From Bacteroidota bacterium (GTDB lineage Bacteria > Bacteroidota > Bacteroidia > NS11-12g > UBA955), in NCBI GenBank assembly GCA_018969565.1, contig JAGWYC010000004.1:1-23112 (forward strand): DNA of 23,112 nt. Reading direction: 5' to 3'. Below are positions 1-8,639 of the stretch, piece after piece; the stretch's first letter is position 1, and every line of letters starts with the position of its first letter. A program made the translations under genes and the position numbers. Under the pieces are notes generated by a model, which saw only the letters and a list, made by a program, of their open reading frames with translations, was not told the origin of the DNA and did not search any database.

Positions 1-3000
1 CACATTGATACTGCTTACCCGATTATATTCCGCTACACATTGACCCTGTTGGTTTAATATGCGCACATGGTCGCCTGTAATACCTAATTGCAACACACCT
101 GTAGTTGGATTTGGAAATACCTGCATTCGCAATGATTCTTGTTCTTCCGTGCCGGTTGGTGCCACGTCATCATCAAGAATCACCAGCCTGAGTGTAGTGT
201 TGTTGCCATTGGCAGCAAGGAATCCACGCAATTCAGCATTAAACACAATCGTATCATTCAACTCATCAATCTGATCATCAACAGTGGTGATAAACACCGA
301 TCCTGCGGATGTTCCCGGGTTTAATTCCAATTTAAGGCTATCTCCAATAAAGGATGAACTGCTTGTGTATTCATTCAATGAAGTATGTGCGCTTCGTTGC
401 TGGCGAATGAGCAGGGTTGCGGGATAAGCCAGTGGAGGCTGAATGGTATAACGCAATTCGCTGAACTCGTTCTTTTCATTAATTACCTCAGAAGACAAGC
501 TGATATTCACGCGAGCCACCGGATAAGTGGTACCCACTTCAAATACGCTGAGTGTACCGCTGATTTCATTACTTAATACCAGCAAGAGCTTAGCTGTGGG
601 GCTTTTATCCGCGGGAATGAAGATAATTCCTTCCGGGCCAAAATCACCTTTGCCATCTATGAAACGATTGTTGGCATAAGTGACAAATACAGGCGCCGCA
701 GGTTTACTGATGTCATATACCATCACACCGCCAATTCGCTCCAGACTTACAAACGCATAAGTAGTATCATTTATAACAGCAGTTACTACGCCTTCGGGCT
801 CGGGCCCTTTATTATCGGAACGGTTTTTTAATGCAGGGGCTCCAACATTGTGGCTGGCATTAAAGAAGGGTTTCCAAGCAGCATCTGTAGCGGTGTAGCG
901 TTCAAAATCAGAACCGGAATGATACACCATCGCTCCTGAAGCAGCATCCCAAATACTGAATCCGCGGCTGCCGTTGATATATATTTCGTCTATGTCGCCG
1001 TCATTGTCCAGATCACCCTGTTTGGAGCTTACCGATAAACGTCCAAGCACGTTACCCGATTTCAGCAGTCCCTGCTCAGGGAATTTTGCAGAATCGAGCT
1101 TCAGGGCCGAAACACGCACTTCTTCCGTGAGCGCAGCGTATTCACGGTAATCGCCTTCGTTAGCGGTAAGCAGGTAAGATTTACCTGCAATGCGCTGGAA
1201 CGTAATGGCATCCGGGGAATGATTCGCTTTTACGGGGAAATTAGCCAGGTGGATGTTTGTGCCCTGATCGCTCACATCTGCAGCGTTGCGCACATTATTT
1301 AAATCCACCGAACCCAGAGGTACAATCTGGTCAATGGTTTTCGTTACAAGATTCACAATGGCAACGGCATTGTTTTCCTGCAATGTAACCCAAGCAGTTT
1401 TGTTATCATCTGAAACCGCGACATACTCAGGCTCAAGGTCCTGTGAAGCGGTTGGGTTATTGTTTCCAAAGATGCGAATACCGGCGGCACGGAGACTTGC
1501 TTCTTTACCATTCCAGGCGGTGAAACGCATCGTGTTTACATCTGCCTGAGTAAGTTTATCGGCGCTGGTACTCATGGATATTACACTTACACTACCTTCC
1601 GGATCTACACTGTAATCATCCAAAGGTTCGCCTTCATTAGCGGTGAGTACCATGCTGCCATCGGGTGAAAAGCAAATCATATCAGGCAATGCACCTACTT
1701 TCAACTTATTCAATAGTTTTCCTGCCGTGTCAATAAACAATACATAACCATCGTTGGTCTTTACCAGATCTTCCACAGCTAAGGCAATAATTCCTTTGTA
1801 CACGGCAACACTGTTGATACCTCCATGAGGAGCCACGTCAAACTGACTTATTTCTTTGATGGAAGAAGGATTACTGAAATCGAGGATGTGTACTTTTGAT
1901 TTCAGCGAGTTTGACACAAACATCCGTTTGCTTTGTGCATCATAAGCAGATATTTCAGCCGAATTTCCGGTGCCGCTGATGGCATAAGAACTGAGCAGTT
2001 TCAAGTTCAGATTCTTTCTCGGGGCAGGTGCTTTAATATCATCATCCTTCAGGTATATAATTTGTTCTTTGATGCTTCCTGAAACACCATTTATTACAGA
2101 GGAAATGCGCAGTGCGAAATACTCATCCGCTTCGGCATTTGCGTCTTTATTTACTGCAAAACGAATGCTCTTGCTTCCATTGAAATTCCCGCTAAATAAA
2201 AGCGTAGTATCTTTCCAGAAGAAGTCAGAATCATTTTTAGCAGTTCCAAATTTGGGCACCAAAACTACCCGAACCTGAACGGGATTAGTGTTCGCGTTAC
2301 TCACTGATACCGTGACGGAAATGCTGTCTGTAGCTTCGGATAAAGACTGCAGATTGCTGCTCAGCACGGCAACAGGAATAGTGGGTAATGGAGCTGAACC
2401 CGGACTGGCAAAAATATCCGTAGTGCCATTCCATGTGGCTATTTTACCTGCTGCTACCTTCCAATTACCTGCTACATTATTGTCGTTTCTATAGTCAATG
2501 ATTTCCAAAGAAGTTCCACCTCCGTCAGGAGTTGGCGGTCCTAAGGGCCAGGGTGCTGCATCATCATAATTTACGCTGTCAATTAACTGTCCTTCCGTAT
2601 TGCGGATAAACAGTGCTTCACCACCATTGCTTAACGCGTCAAGGTATTGAAGGAAGTTCTTTCTGTAAAATCTTTTGCATGCAGCAGAGTCATGCCCTAT
2701 AAGTACAAAAGATCCGGGCGCGACGCTCAGCTCCGGAAGCTGTGTAGTAAGTCCGTTATGAAAGGTGAATCCTCCAATCTGTGCGATACCGGTTCCGGTA
2801 TTCATTACTTCTATAAAATCAAGCGTATCAGGATCATTACTTGGGGAATTATACATGATTTCAGTAATCACCAATGAAGGTCGCGTATTGTTAAATACGA
2901 ATGAATAAGTTAACGGAATGAGCGGGGCATTCCCGGCAGTATCTTTTACTGCTGTTGAAACGCTGATGTTATAATACCTGCCTATTACTATGGCCGGGTT

Positions 3001-3783
3001 CAACTTAAGGGTTACGGTATCCGGTCCCACCGTTGTGCTGCGTTTGGCTGAAACAATTCCATTGATGCCTGAGTAATTTTTAGTGCTATCTGCATCTTTC
3101 CCAAGCTCTTCATTAAAATAGAGTTGTATGGTGTTTACATCAGAAACCTTCCCGCCCAAAAGACGAGGCGGTGTTTTATCTACGTTGCTACTGATCAAAG
3201 AAACGTCTTCCCAGGCCGCCCAGTCATCGTTGCCGTTTTGTTTAGCCATCAGGCGCAGGCGCACATGGGTTTTACCTGAAGGCACACTTACCTGCACTTT
3301 ATTCCAGGCATTACTGCTTTTATTCAGGTTTATATAATTAGAAAAGTTCCAGGTCGTTCCATTATCATACTCTACTATATAACCTATGGAGTCGGTGGCA
3401 TCAAAGCCGTATGAAAAATAATAGAAGCTAAGTTCATTGCTGTTATATGCTGCGATATTCACGGCATCAAAATCCATATAATGCCAGGGAGATTGAGAAG
3501 CAGAGGTGGGGTTGGTAACCGGGTTATCCAGATCGCGCATCGCCCACAGCATTTTCCCGGTTCTTGCCATAGCCTTCACAGCTCCGGCTGGCGTTGTAGA
3601 TGAGCCGACCTCGGAGGTATCTGCCCATTGGTCATTCAGACTAATGAAATTATACCTCTTAAAATTCAAGGTAAACTTCCAGTTATCTGAACCGGTTCCT
3701 TCAAAGCCCTGAAACTGTTGGGCACTTAGACTCACTGCCATAAGCAGCAAGACTGAAATTAAATAGTACTTAATGTTACGCAT
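1..3783 (-). CDS. Choice-of-anchor I family beta-propeller protein with lamin-tail domain and T9SS tail (3' end outside window)
   Basis: Read by reverse translation: 1261 codons run without a stop from the ATG at 3783 to base 1, so only the extreme C-terminus is missing. A signal peptide (residues 1-21, cleavage about SLSA|Q) leads to a beta-rich domain (~25-195), an Ig-like domain beginning DKTPPRLLGG (~200-300), a lamin-tail domain (LVITEIMYN, ~304-430) and a Calx-beta-like segment ending KDDD (~470-575). The choice-of-anchor I propeller (~590-1083) follows, marked by TANEGEPLDDYSVDPEGSVS, LTANEGDYREYA and GPEPEGV. Within it DLDNDGDIDE looks like a calcium-binding loop. A second Calx-beta-like segment ends LDDDVAP, and a type A sorting domain starts at MQVFPNPTTG (~1215). 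Family knowledge: such proteins are secreted or cell-surface and of uncertain function; some are annotated as phytase- or phosphatase-like. Nearness to the phosphate transporter is suggestive only. Confidence 0.9.
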   Translation of the reverse strand, partial: MRNIKYYLISVLLLMAVSLSAQQFQGFEGTGSDNWKFTLNFKRYNFISLNDQWADTSEVGSSTTPAGAVKAMARTGKMLWAMRDLDNPVTNPTSASQSPWHYMDFDAVNIAAYNSNELSFYYFSYGFDATDSIGYIVEYDNGTTWNFSNYINLNKSSNAWNKVQVSVPSGKTHVRLRLMAKQNGNDDWAAWEDVSLISSNVDKTPPRLLGGKVSDVNTIQLYFNEELGKDADSTKNYSGINGIVSAKRSTTVGPDTVTLKLNPAIVIGRYYNISVSTAVKDTAGNAPLIPLTYSFVFNNTRPSLVITEIMYNSPSNDPDTLDFIEVMNTGTGIAQIGGFTFHNGLTTQLPELSVAPGSFVLIGHDSAACKRFYRKNFLQYLDALSNGGEALFIRNTEGQLIDSVNYDDAAPWPLGPPTPDGGGTSLEIIDYRNDNNVAGNWKVAAGKIATWNGTTDIFASPGSAPLPTIPVAVLSSNLQSLSEATDSISVTVSVSNANTNPVQVRVVLVPKFGTAKNDSDFFWKDTTLLFSGNFNGSKSIRFAVNKDANAEADEYFALRISSVINGVSGSIKEQIIYLKDDDIKAPAPRKNLNLKLLSSYAISGTGNSAEISAYDAQSKRMFVSNSLKSKVHILDFSNPSSIKEISQFDVAPHGGINSVAVYKGIIALAVEDLVKTNDGYVLFIDTAGKLLNKLKVGALPDMICFSPDGSMVLTANEGEPLDDYSVDPEGSVSVISMSTSADKLTQADVNTMRFTAWNGKEASLRAAGIRIFGNNNPTASQDLEPEYVAVSDDNKTAWVTLQENNAVAIVNLVTKTIDQIVPLGSVDLNNVRNAADVSDQGTNIHLANFPVKANHSPDAITFQRIAGKSYLLTANEGDYREYAALTEEVRVSALKLDSAKFPEQGLLKSGNVLGRLSVSSKQGDLDNDGDIDEIYINGSRGFSIWDAASGAMVYHSGSDFERYTATDAAWKPFFNASHNVGAPALKNRSDNKGPEPEGVVTAVINDTTYAFVSLERIGGVMVYDISKPAAPVFVTYANNRFIDGKGDFGPEGIIFIPADKSPTAKLLLVLSNEISGTLSVFEVGTTYPVARVNISLSSEVINEKNEFSELRYTIQPPLAYPATLLIRQQRSAHTSLNEYTSSSSFIGDSLKLELNPGTSAGSVFITTVDDQIDELNDTIVFNAELRGFLAANGNNTTLRLVILDDDVAPTGTEEQESLRMQVFPNPTTGVLQLGITGDHVRILNQQGQCVAEYNRVSSINV

Positions 3784-3883
3784 GACGGCATAAAAAACCG
3801 CCTTTAAAATTATCTTAAACTTTCGTGCGTCTTTGTTATTTGTTAAATTAGGCTAAACTTAATGTTAGAAACATGCTCTTTTG

Positions 3884-4345
3884 TTAATGAACTATTGCTC
3901 CCGTCTTATCATACAGCCTGAACTTCACCAGCTCAGAGGGGAATCCTTGGCGAAAACAGGCCGTATCGCCATTGGCCTCATGCCCGGTACGCAATAGTTC
4001 CGGTTTCAGAAAGGCGCTCAGGTATCGGTACAGCACCCGGGAGCGTTGCAAACCCCGGTTCACCCCAGCTGCTGCCAGGGCTTCCAGGTTGTGATTCAAT
4101 CCAATAATCTGAATTGTGATGCCGGAATCCTGTAAAAGGCGGAAAGAATCGAGTAAAGCAGGCGCCTTTTTGCCTACGGCCAGTAAAGTGTCTTCAGGAA
4201 GAAAACCAAAGCTGCCATCGTAACCCCTGCCGTTTAGATGGAGCAACCCATCCTCTGCGTCATGATAATGAAACACCCAAGCAGTGATTATACCCAACAG
4301 GCACAAAAGCAATACTGTGGCCATGAATTTCCGGTACTTCCTCAT
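3884..4345 (-). CDS. Small membrane-anchored protein with a degenerate OmpA-like domain
   Basis: Not firmly recognised. From the preferred ATG at 4345 the protein begins MRKYRKFMATVLLLCLLGII, a basic start followed by one hydrophobic anchor. An in-frame ATG at 4405 would add 20 unremarkable residues ahead of this anchor and is less likely. The C-terminal half (LLDSFRLLQDSGITIQIIGL, then NRGLQRSRVLYRYLSAFL) has the beta-alpha-beta rhythm of OmpA/MotB peptidoglycan-binding domains, including the arginine of the LSxxRA helix. The aspartate that usually precedes it in that family (GHTD) is replaced by LNHN. It therefore probably sits in the periplasm on an inner-membrane anchor, and peptidoglycan binding is doubtful. 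It lies about 100 bases upstream of the choice-of-anchor I gene on the same strand. The fold assignment is inference. Confidence 0.6.
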   Translation of the reverse strand: MRKYRKFMATVLLLCLLGIITAWVFHYHDAEDGLLHLNGRGYDGSFGFLPEDTLLAVGKKAPALLDSFRLLQDSGITIQIIGLNHNLEALAAAGVNRGLQRSRVLYRYLSAFLKPELLRTGHEANGDTACFRQGFPSELVKFRLYDKTGAIVH

Positions 4346-4540
4346 CTTAGATCCGCTATCTGTGTATATCTGAATACATCCTTGTGGACCATGTAATAAC
4401 GTCAATGATGGTAACGGATTGTTGCTTCATCAGTGAATGTGGACAAATTAAACATCTTTGACTGCTGAAAATCAAAGCAGCGCGAACCAATTACATAGCC
4501 GTGGCTCACCGGGAGTGAAACGAAAGTCTATTGGCTGATA

Positions 4541-6199
4541 TCAGGCCAAATATATTCTGGATATCAAATAAACAATACCAGCCATAATGGCACTGACAGG
4601 TATCGTAAGAATCCACGCCCAAAGAAGGCTTCTGGTTACACCCCAGCGCACCGCGCTCAGGCGCTTGGTGGCACCTACGCCAATGATGGAACCGGTGATG
4701 GTATGCGTAGTACTTACCGGAATCCCCATTTGCTCGGTCATAAACAGGGTCATGGCACCGGCTGTTTCTGCGCTTACACCTTCCAGCGGAGTTACCTTGG
4801 TAATTTTAGTACCCATGGTTTTTACAATTTTCCAGCCACCGCTCAGCGTACCCAAGCCAATGGCTGTGTAGCACGCTAATGGGACCCAATTGCCCATTTC
4901 ACTGAAGTCGCTGATATCGCCATTGGCAATCAAAGCAGCCCCAATAATTCCCATCACCTTCTGTGCATCATTCCCGCCATGTCCAATGCTAAAGGCTGCG
5001 GAAGAAACCAGTTGAAGCTTCTTGAACATCGCAGCCATGCGGTAAGTGCTTGGTGTGCTTAATTTTTCTACAACCAAATAATAAACCCAAAAAACAAAAA
5101 CCAAAGCCAACACACCATATTGAAGGAAACTATTATCAGCCTTGATTATTTCTTCAGCCAGATCATGCTGTAAGTTGACTTTTAGAAATTTGGCCAAACG
5201 GACTTCCTGCAAGCGCGAAAGATGCATCGCTGCTGCAACCCTGTGTATCGTGGTATCTCTGTGAACGAGATGATAATCGCTTAGTACGGCATTTAAACTG
5301 GTAATTACATTATCAATACTATCACATTTATTTTTCAGTGAATTGTCATAAAACGCCTGCTTCTTTAGTAGATCTAGTTTGATGGTTTTACTGATACCGT
5401 CCTTCAATTTTCCTAATTCCAAATCGGCGAATGAAATCTTTCCGGCGATACTGTCTGCTACACCCTTGGCCCCAATAAACGGATATTGAGGCAGATATAC
5501 TACGGATGCCTGATAATCAGAATTGGCTTTTTCCAGTTTTAATTTTAACGACTCATCTGAAGGATTCTTTGCATAAGCCTGTTTGTATTTCTCCACACGT
5601 AGGAATTTGGAAAGATTCTCTTCCATTTTCCTTTGTTTGAAGTGTTCAAACATAAACCAAGTGCCGGCCGCAGCGATAAATATTACGGCACTTTTTAATA
5701 TGAATTTCTTCTGTATGGTCACTATGGTTATAAACATAGATATTACCATGCCTATCAGGGGAGCGAGGAAAATGAATAAAACCGTTTTGATGATTTTCTC
5801 CATTTCTACCACACTGCTGAATGCAACCCATCCTTTGGTCATTAAAGCATGAGTCAACGCTGCTCCTGCAAAGCCTCCTATGAGTGTATGTGAAGATGAA
5901 GAGGGAATACCATACCACCAGGTAAGCAGATTCCAGAAAATTGCCGCAACAAGTCCGGAGAAAATCACAGGCAAGGTGATATAACTATCCGCCACCGTTT
6001 TGCTGATGGTATTAGCCACAGCATGATCCTTAAATAAGAAGAAAGCGGTGAAATTAAAAGCCGATGCCCAAATTACCGCTTGTAACGGTGTCAGTACTTT
6101 GGTGCTGACTATAGTGGCGATGGAATTCGCAGCATCGTGAAATCCATTGATATAATCAAATACCAGGGCCAGGATGATGATGACAACAAGAAGCGACAT
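4541..6199 (-). CDS. pit: Inorganic phosphate transporter, PiT (PHO4) family
   Basis: A 552-residue inner-membrane carrier of the PiT family, which imports inorganic phosphate with a coupling cation. The duplicated signatures are clear: DYINGFHDAANSIATIV at ~15-31 pairs with FSIGHGGNDAQKVMGII at ~403-419, and GIPSSSSHTLIGG at ~97-109 pairs with GIPVSTTHTITGS at ~492-504. About ten to twelve hydrophobic segments flank a central hydrophilic block of roughly 170 residues (186-356), rich in Lys, Glu and Leu, which makes the protein longer than E. coli PitA. Start: ATG 6199, directly followed by the membrane segment SLLVVIIILALVFDY. It lies 21 bases after the DUF47 gene on the same strand, the usual DUF47-PiT pair, probably one transcript. 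No Pho-box-like sequence was recognised upstream. Confidence 0.95.
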   Translation of the reverse strand: MSLLVVIIILALVFDYINGFHDAANSIATIVSTKVLTPLQAVIWASAFNFTAFFLFKDHAVANTISKTVADSYITLPVIFSGLVAAIFWNLLTWWYGIPSSSSHTLIGGFAGAALTHALMTKGWVAFSSVVEMEKIIKTVLFIFLAPLIGMVISMFITIVTIQKKFILKSAVIFIAAAGTWFMFEHFKQRKMEENLSKFLRVEKYKQAYAKNPSDESLKLKLEKANSDYQASVVYLPQYPFIGAKGVADSIAGKISFADLELGKLKDGISKTIKLDLLKKQAFYDNSLKNKCDSIDNVITSLNAVLSDYHLVHRDTTIHRVAAAMHLSRLQEVRLAKFLKVNLQHDLAEEIIKADNSFLQYGVLALVFVFWVYYLVVEKLSTPSTYRMAAMFKKLQLVSSAAFSIGHGGNDAQKVMGIIGAALIANGDISDFSEMGNWVPLACYTAIGLGTLSGGWKIVKTMGTKITKVTPLEGVSAETAGAMTLFMTEQMGIPVSTTHTITGSIIGVGATKRLSAVRWGVTRSLLWAWILTIPVSAIMAGIVYLISRIYLA

Positions 6200-6220
6200 G
6201 TTGTGAGGCTTGCGTCTTGT

Positions 6221-6862
6221 TTAAGCGTATTTCACAATGATGGTTTCGATCACATTGGCGGCATCTTCGCACATGTCGGTAGCCGTTTCCAGATTGCTCA
6301 AAACCTCTTTCATTTTGATCACCTTGATGGCGTCTTTTTCTTCTTCAAAAAGACGTGCAATTGCGGTGTCGAAAATATCATCGGCATGGTTTTCAATGCT
6401 GTTGATGCGTACGCAGGCTTCTTTCATTTTGCCGGGTTTTTTCATGTTGCGCAACTCGCGAACAGCCACATCAAGTTCAATGCTGGCCTGCAGGATGAGT
6501 TCCGACAACTTCTTAATAGCCGGAGTCAATTCATTGATCTGGTATAAATCGATGCGCTTGGCGCTGCCATGCACGTAATCAATGATATCATCCAGGGCGG
6601 TGTTCAGGGCATGGATATCCTCACGGTCAAAGGGCGTAATGAAGGTGCTGTTTAGTTCGTTGAAGATTTCATGGCAGATAGTATCACCATGGTGTTCCAT
6701 CCGTTCGATCTCGCGGATCATTAACTTGCGTTGCTCCGGGTCATTGGTGTTCACCATTTTCTCCAACAGTGTGGAAATAGCAACCAGATTCTCTGCTGCC
6801 TTGTCAAATAAAGGAAAGAACTTCTTTTCTTGGGGAATTAGAAAGGACAGGATGTTGGCCAT
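6221..6862 (-). CDS. DUF47 (PhoU-like, TIGR00153) partner of the phosphate transporter
   Basis: A 213-residue, all-helical cytoplasmic protein of the DUF47/TIGR00153 family, related to PhoU. The start MANILSFLIPQEKKFFPLFD is typical. Acidic helices carry metal-binding type patterns: IREIERMEHHGDTICHEI at ~49-66 and DREDIHALNTALDDIIDYV at ~79-97, with a second half repeating the pattern (RINSIENHADDIFD). Length matches the family. Family knowledge: these proteins accompany PiT transporters and are thought to control their activity. Here it is the first gene of a two-gene unit, 21 bases before the transporter. The region upstream (6863-6950) is AT-rich but has no clear TAnnTTTG box, so its promoter could not be placed. 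Confidence 0.93.
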   Translation of the reverse strand: MANILSFLIPQEKKFFPLFDKAAENLVAISTLLEKMVNTNDPEQRKLMIREIERMEHHGDTICHEIFNELNSTFITPFDREDIHALNTALDDIIDYVHGSAKRIDLYQINELTPAIKKLSELILQASIELDVAVRELRNMKKPGKMKEACVRINSIENHADDIFDTAIARLFEEEKDAIKVIKMKEVLSNLETATDMCEDAANVIETIIVKYA

Positions 6863-6950
6863 GTTTTAGAGTCTTCGAATCAATAAATTCATCTTTTCCA
6901 TTTCTTTACTCCTATGTTACTTTAATGTTATCTATTTGAGATGATCGCAT

Positions 6951-6980
6951 AAAAAAGGCTCCGCTTTTCAGCGAAGCCTT
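6951..6980 (-). terminator. Rho-independent terminator after the cold-shock gene
   Basis: Read on the minus strand, a 10-base-pair stem (AAGGCTTCGC with GCGGAGCCTT, one G-U pair) closes a six-base loop and runs into six T residues. It starts 24 bases after the cold-shock stop codon, so it ends the rhlE-csp transcript and separates it from the DUF47-pit unit. Confidence 0.88.
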
Positions 6981-7004
6981 GAATGTTCTCTGTGTTAAAG
7001 AATT

Positions 7005-7205
7005 TTATCCTTCGATCAGACGAACCTGAACAGCGTTCGGTCCTTTACGGCCCTGTTCAATTTCAAACGATACCCTGTCGCCTTCGTTGAGTTTACCGCC
7101 AGAAAGGCCGGTGATGTGAACAAAGACTTCTGTACCGGTTTCGTCTTCTTTGATGAAGCCATAACCTTTGGTAGCGTTGAAGAATTTAACTACTCCTGTT
7201 TTCAT
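7005..7205 (-). CDS. Cold-shock domain protein (CspA family)
   Basis: A 66-residue single cold-shock domain, full length for the family. RNP1 is KGYGFI (residues 13-18) and RNP2 is VFVHI (27-31), the aromatic surface that binds single-stranded RNA or DNA. MKTGVVKFFN is the standard first strand. Family members act as RNA chaperones that melt secondary structure, chiefly in the cold. The start codon overlaps the stop of the upstream DEAD-box helicase gene as ATGA, which implies translational coupling and a common mRNA. A strong terminator follows. The domain alone does not show which Csp paralogue this is or whether it is cold-induced. Confidence 0.96.
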   Translation of the reverse strand: MKTGVVKFFNATKGYGFIKEDETGTEVFVHITGLSGGKLNEGDRVSFEIEQGRKGPNAVQVRLIEG

Positions 7206-8380
7206 TGTGTTAATTTGGTATTAAATGTTGGTATTTGGTTTGCTGTTGGTCCCAGAACGGGGGTTTTCCGGAGTGGAATTTGCCGGTTTGTGAGTTTCTC
7301 TATGCTGCGAAGATAGGTTAAATCTTCTTCTGTACAGAAAGAAATTGCGCGGCCTTCAGAACCGGCCCTTCCGGTACGACCGATTCGGTGTACGTAGGTT
7401 TCGGCAACTTCCGGAATATCAAAGTTAAAAACGAAGGAAAGCCCGTCCACGTCAATGCCGCGCGCTGCGATGTCTGTTGCAACCAACACGCGCAGCTTGC
7501 GATTCTTGAAGCCATTGAGCGCCTTCTCACGGGCTCCCTGTGATTTGTCGCCGTGTATGGAATCAGCGGGAATGCCGCTCTTCACCAGGTCTTTGGCAAT
7601 GCGGTCGGCACCGCGCTTGGTGCGTGTAAACACCAGGGCGTGATCCACATCCAGGTCTTCCAGCAATTGTTTCAGCAGGTTGCGCTTGTCTTCTTTGGCC
7701 ACTTTGTACACTTCCTGCGTTACAAGCTGGGCCGTGCTGTTTTCACGGCTCACACTGACCCGGACCGGACGGTACAAAAGTTCTTCAGAAAGTTTCTTTA
7801 CTTCAGCGGGAACCGTTGCCGAAAAGAATCCGGTTTGCTTTTTCACAGGAAGTTTGGCCAGCACCTTCCTGATGTCGTGGATGAAGCCCATGTCGAGCAT
7901 GCGGTCAGCTTCATCAAGCACAAAGTAGCGCACCTGATCCAGATTGATCAAGCCTTGATTCATCAGGTCGAGCAAACGGCCCGGAGTTGCTACCAGAATA
8001 TCCACGCCGCGACGCAGCAATTCTTCCTGTGGTCGTTGGGAAACGCCGCCGAAAATTACGGCACTGCGCAGGCCGAGGTATTTGCCATAATCACGGTAAC
8101 TGTCCAGAATTTGTTGTGCCAGCTCCCGGGTTGGGGCCAGTATCAGGGCCGGGGGCTGTCCCGGTTTTCCTTTCACACGCGCTTCACTCATCAATTGCAG
8201 CATAGGCAGGGCAAAGGCCGCTGTTTTACCGGTGCCGGTCTGTGCGCAGCCGAATAAATCTTTCCCCTCCAGCAATGCAGGGATGGCCTGCTGCTGTATG
8301 GGCGTCGGATGGGTATATCTGAGTTCATTGAGCGCCCGCATCAGCGGTTCACTCAGGTTTAAATCTTGAAATTGGGTCAT
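7202..8380 (-). CDS. rhlE: DEAD-box ATP-dependent RNA helicase, RhlE type
   Basis: A 392-residue cytoplasmic RNA helicase with every core motif: Q motif (F4 and THPTPIQQQAIP ~24-35), Walker A AQTGTGKT (46-53), PTRELA (83-88), TPGR (132-135), DEAD (156-159), SAT (187-189), VATDIAARGIDV (300-311) and YVHRIGRTGRAG (329-340). Motif spacing and the RxLDMGF segment fit the RhlE subgroup. The extension after the second RecA domain is short (about 45 residues) and lacks the long basic tail of many relatives, so RNA affinity may depend on partners. Its stop overlaps the start of the cold-shock gene by four bases (ATGA). A promoter-like sequence about 110-145 bases upstream predicts a leader of roughly 105 bases. 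RhlE is the best subgroup label, but other DEAD-box names are possible. Confidence 0.94.
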   Translation of the reverse strand: MTQFQDLNLSEPLMRALNELRYTHPTPIQQQAIPALLEGKDLFGCAQTGTGKTAAFALPMLQLMSEARVKGKPGQPPALILAPTRELAQQILDSYRDYGKYLGLRSAVIFGGVSQRPQEELLRRGVDILVATPGRLLDLMNQGLINLDQVRYFVLDEADRMLDMGFIHDIRKVLAKLPVKKQTGFFSATVPAEVKKLSEELLYRPVRVSVSRENSTAQLVTQEVYKVAKEDKRNLLKQLLEDLDVDHALVFTRTKRGADRIAKDLVKSGIPADSIHGDKSQGAREKALNGFKNRKLRVLVATDIAARGIDVDGLSFVFNFDIPEVAETYVHRIGRTGRAGSEGRAISFCTEEDLTYLRSIEKLTNRQIPLRKTPVLGPTANQIPTFNTKLTQ

Positions 8381-8493
8381 AAATGGTCATCGTCGGTGCC
8401 GAGGCCCGGCCGGTAAAAAAAGAAATCAGATGAAACGGTTGTGGGGATTCAGAGACTAATTATTCAACGGCAGAACAGAGGCGTTCGCTAAGG

Positions 8494-8525
8494 CAAAGGT
8501 ACTACCAATAATCCGGTTTGCCTAA
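8494..8525 (-). promoter_or_regulatory. Candidate Bacteroidota promoter for rhlE-csp
   Basis: On the minus strand, 8501-8494 reads TACCTTTG, an exact match to the TAnnTTTG -7 box. Nineteen bases upstream lies a weak -33 element (TTAGG, 8525-8521). Transcription from here would give a 5' leader of about 105 bases, long enough for a folded regulatory leader. Inferred from sequence only. Confidence 0.5.
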
Positions 8526-8639
8526 TACCCGGGCTTAAACCTGGTTAAGCAACTGTTTCTGTCATCCATATTGCGCTTATTTCCTGCAAGCCAATGGGCA
8601 TATCGTACATGAGAAGCCCTTGTTTCTTATCTTGCTGCC

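Noticed and set aside
4456..4477. Hairpin CTTTGA/TCAAAG as terminator after the phosphate transporter
   Set aside because: Six A/T-rich pairs, a ten-base loop and no proper T-run on the minus strand; too weak to call.
7553..8257. Plus-strand open frame of 234 codons inside the helicase gene
   Set aside because: It lies wholly antisense to a gene with all DEAD-box motifs and shows no protein features of its own.
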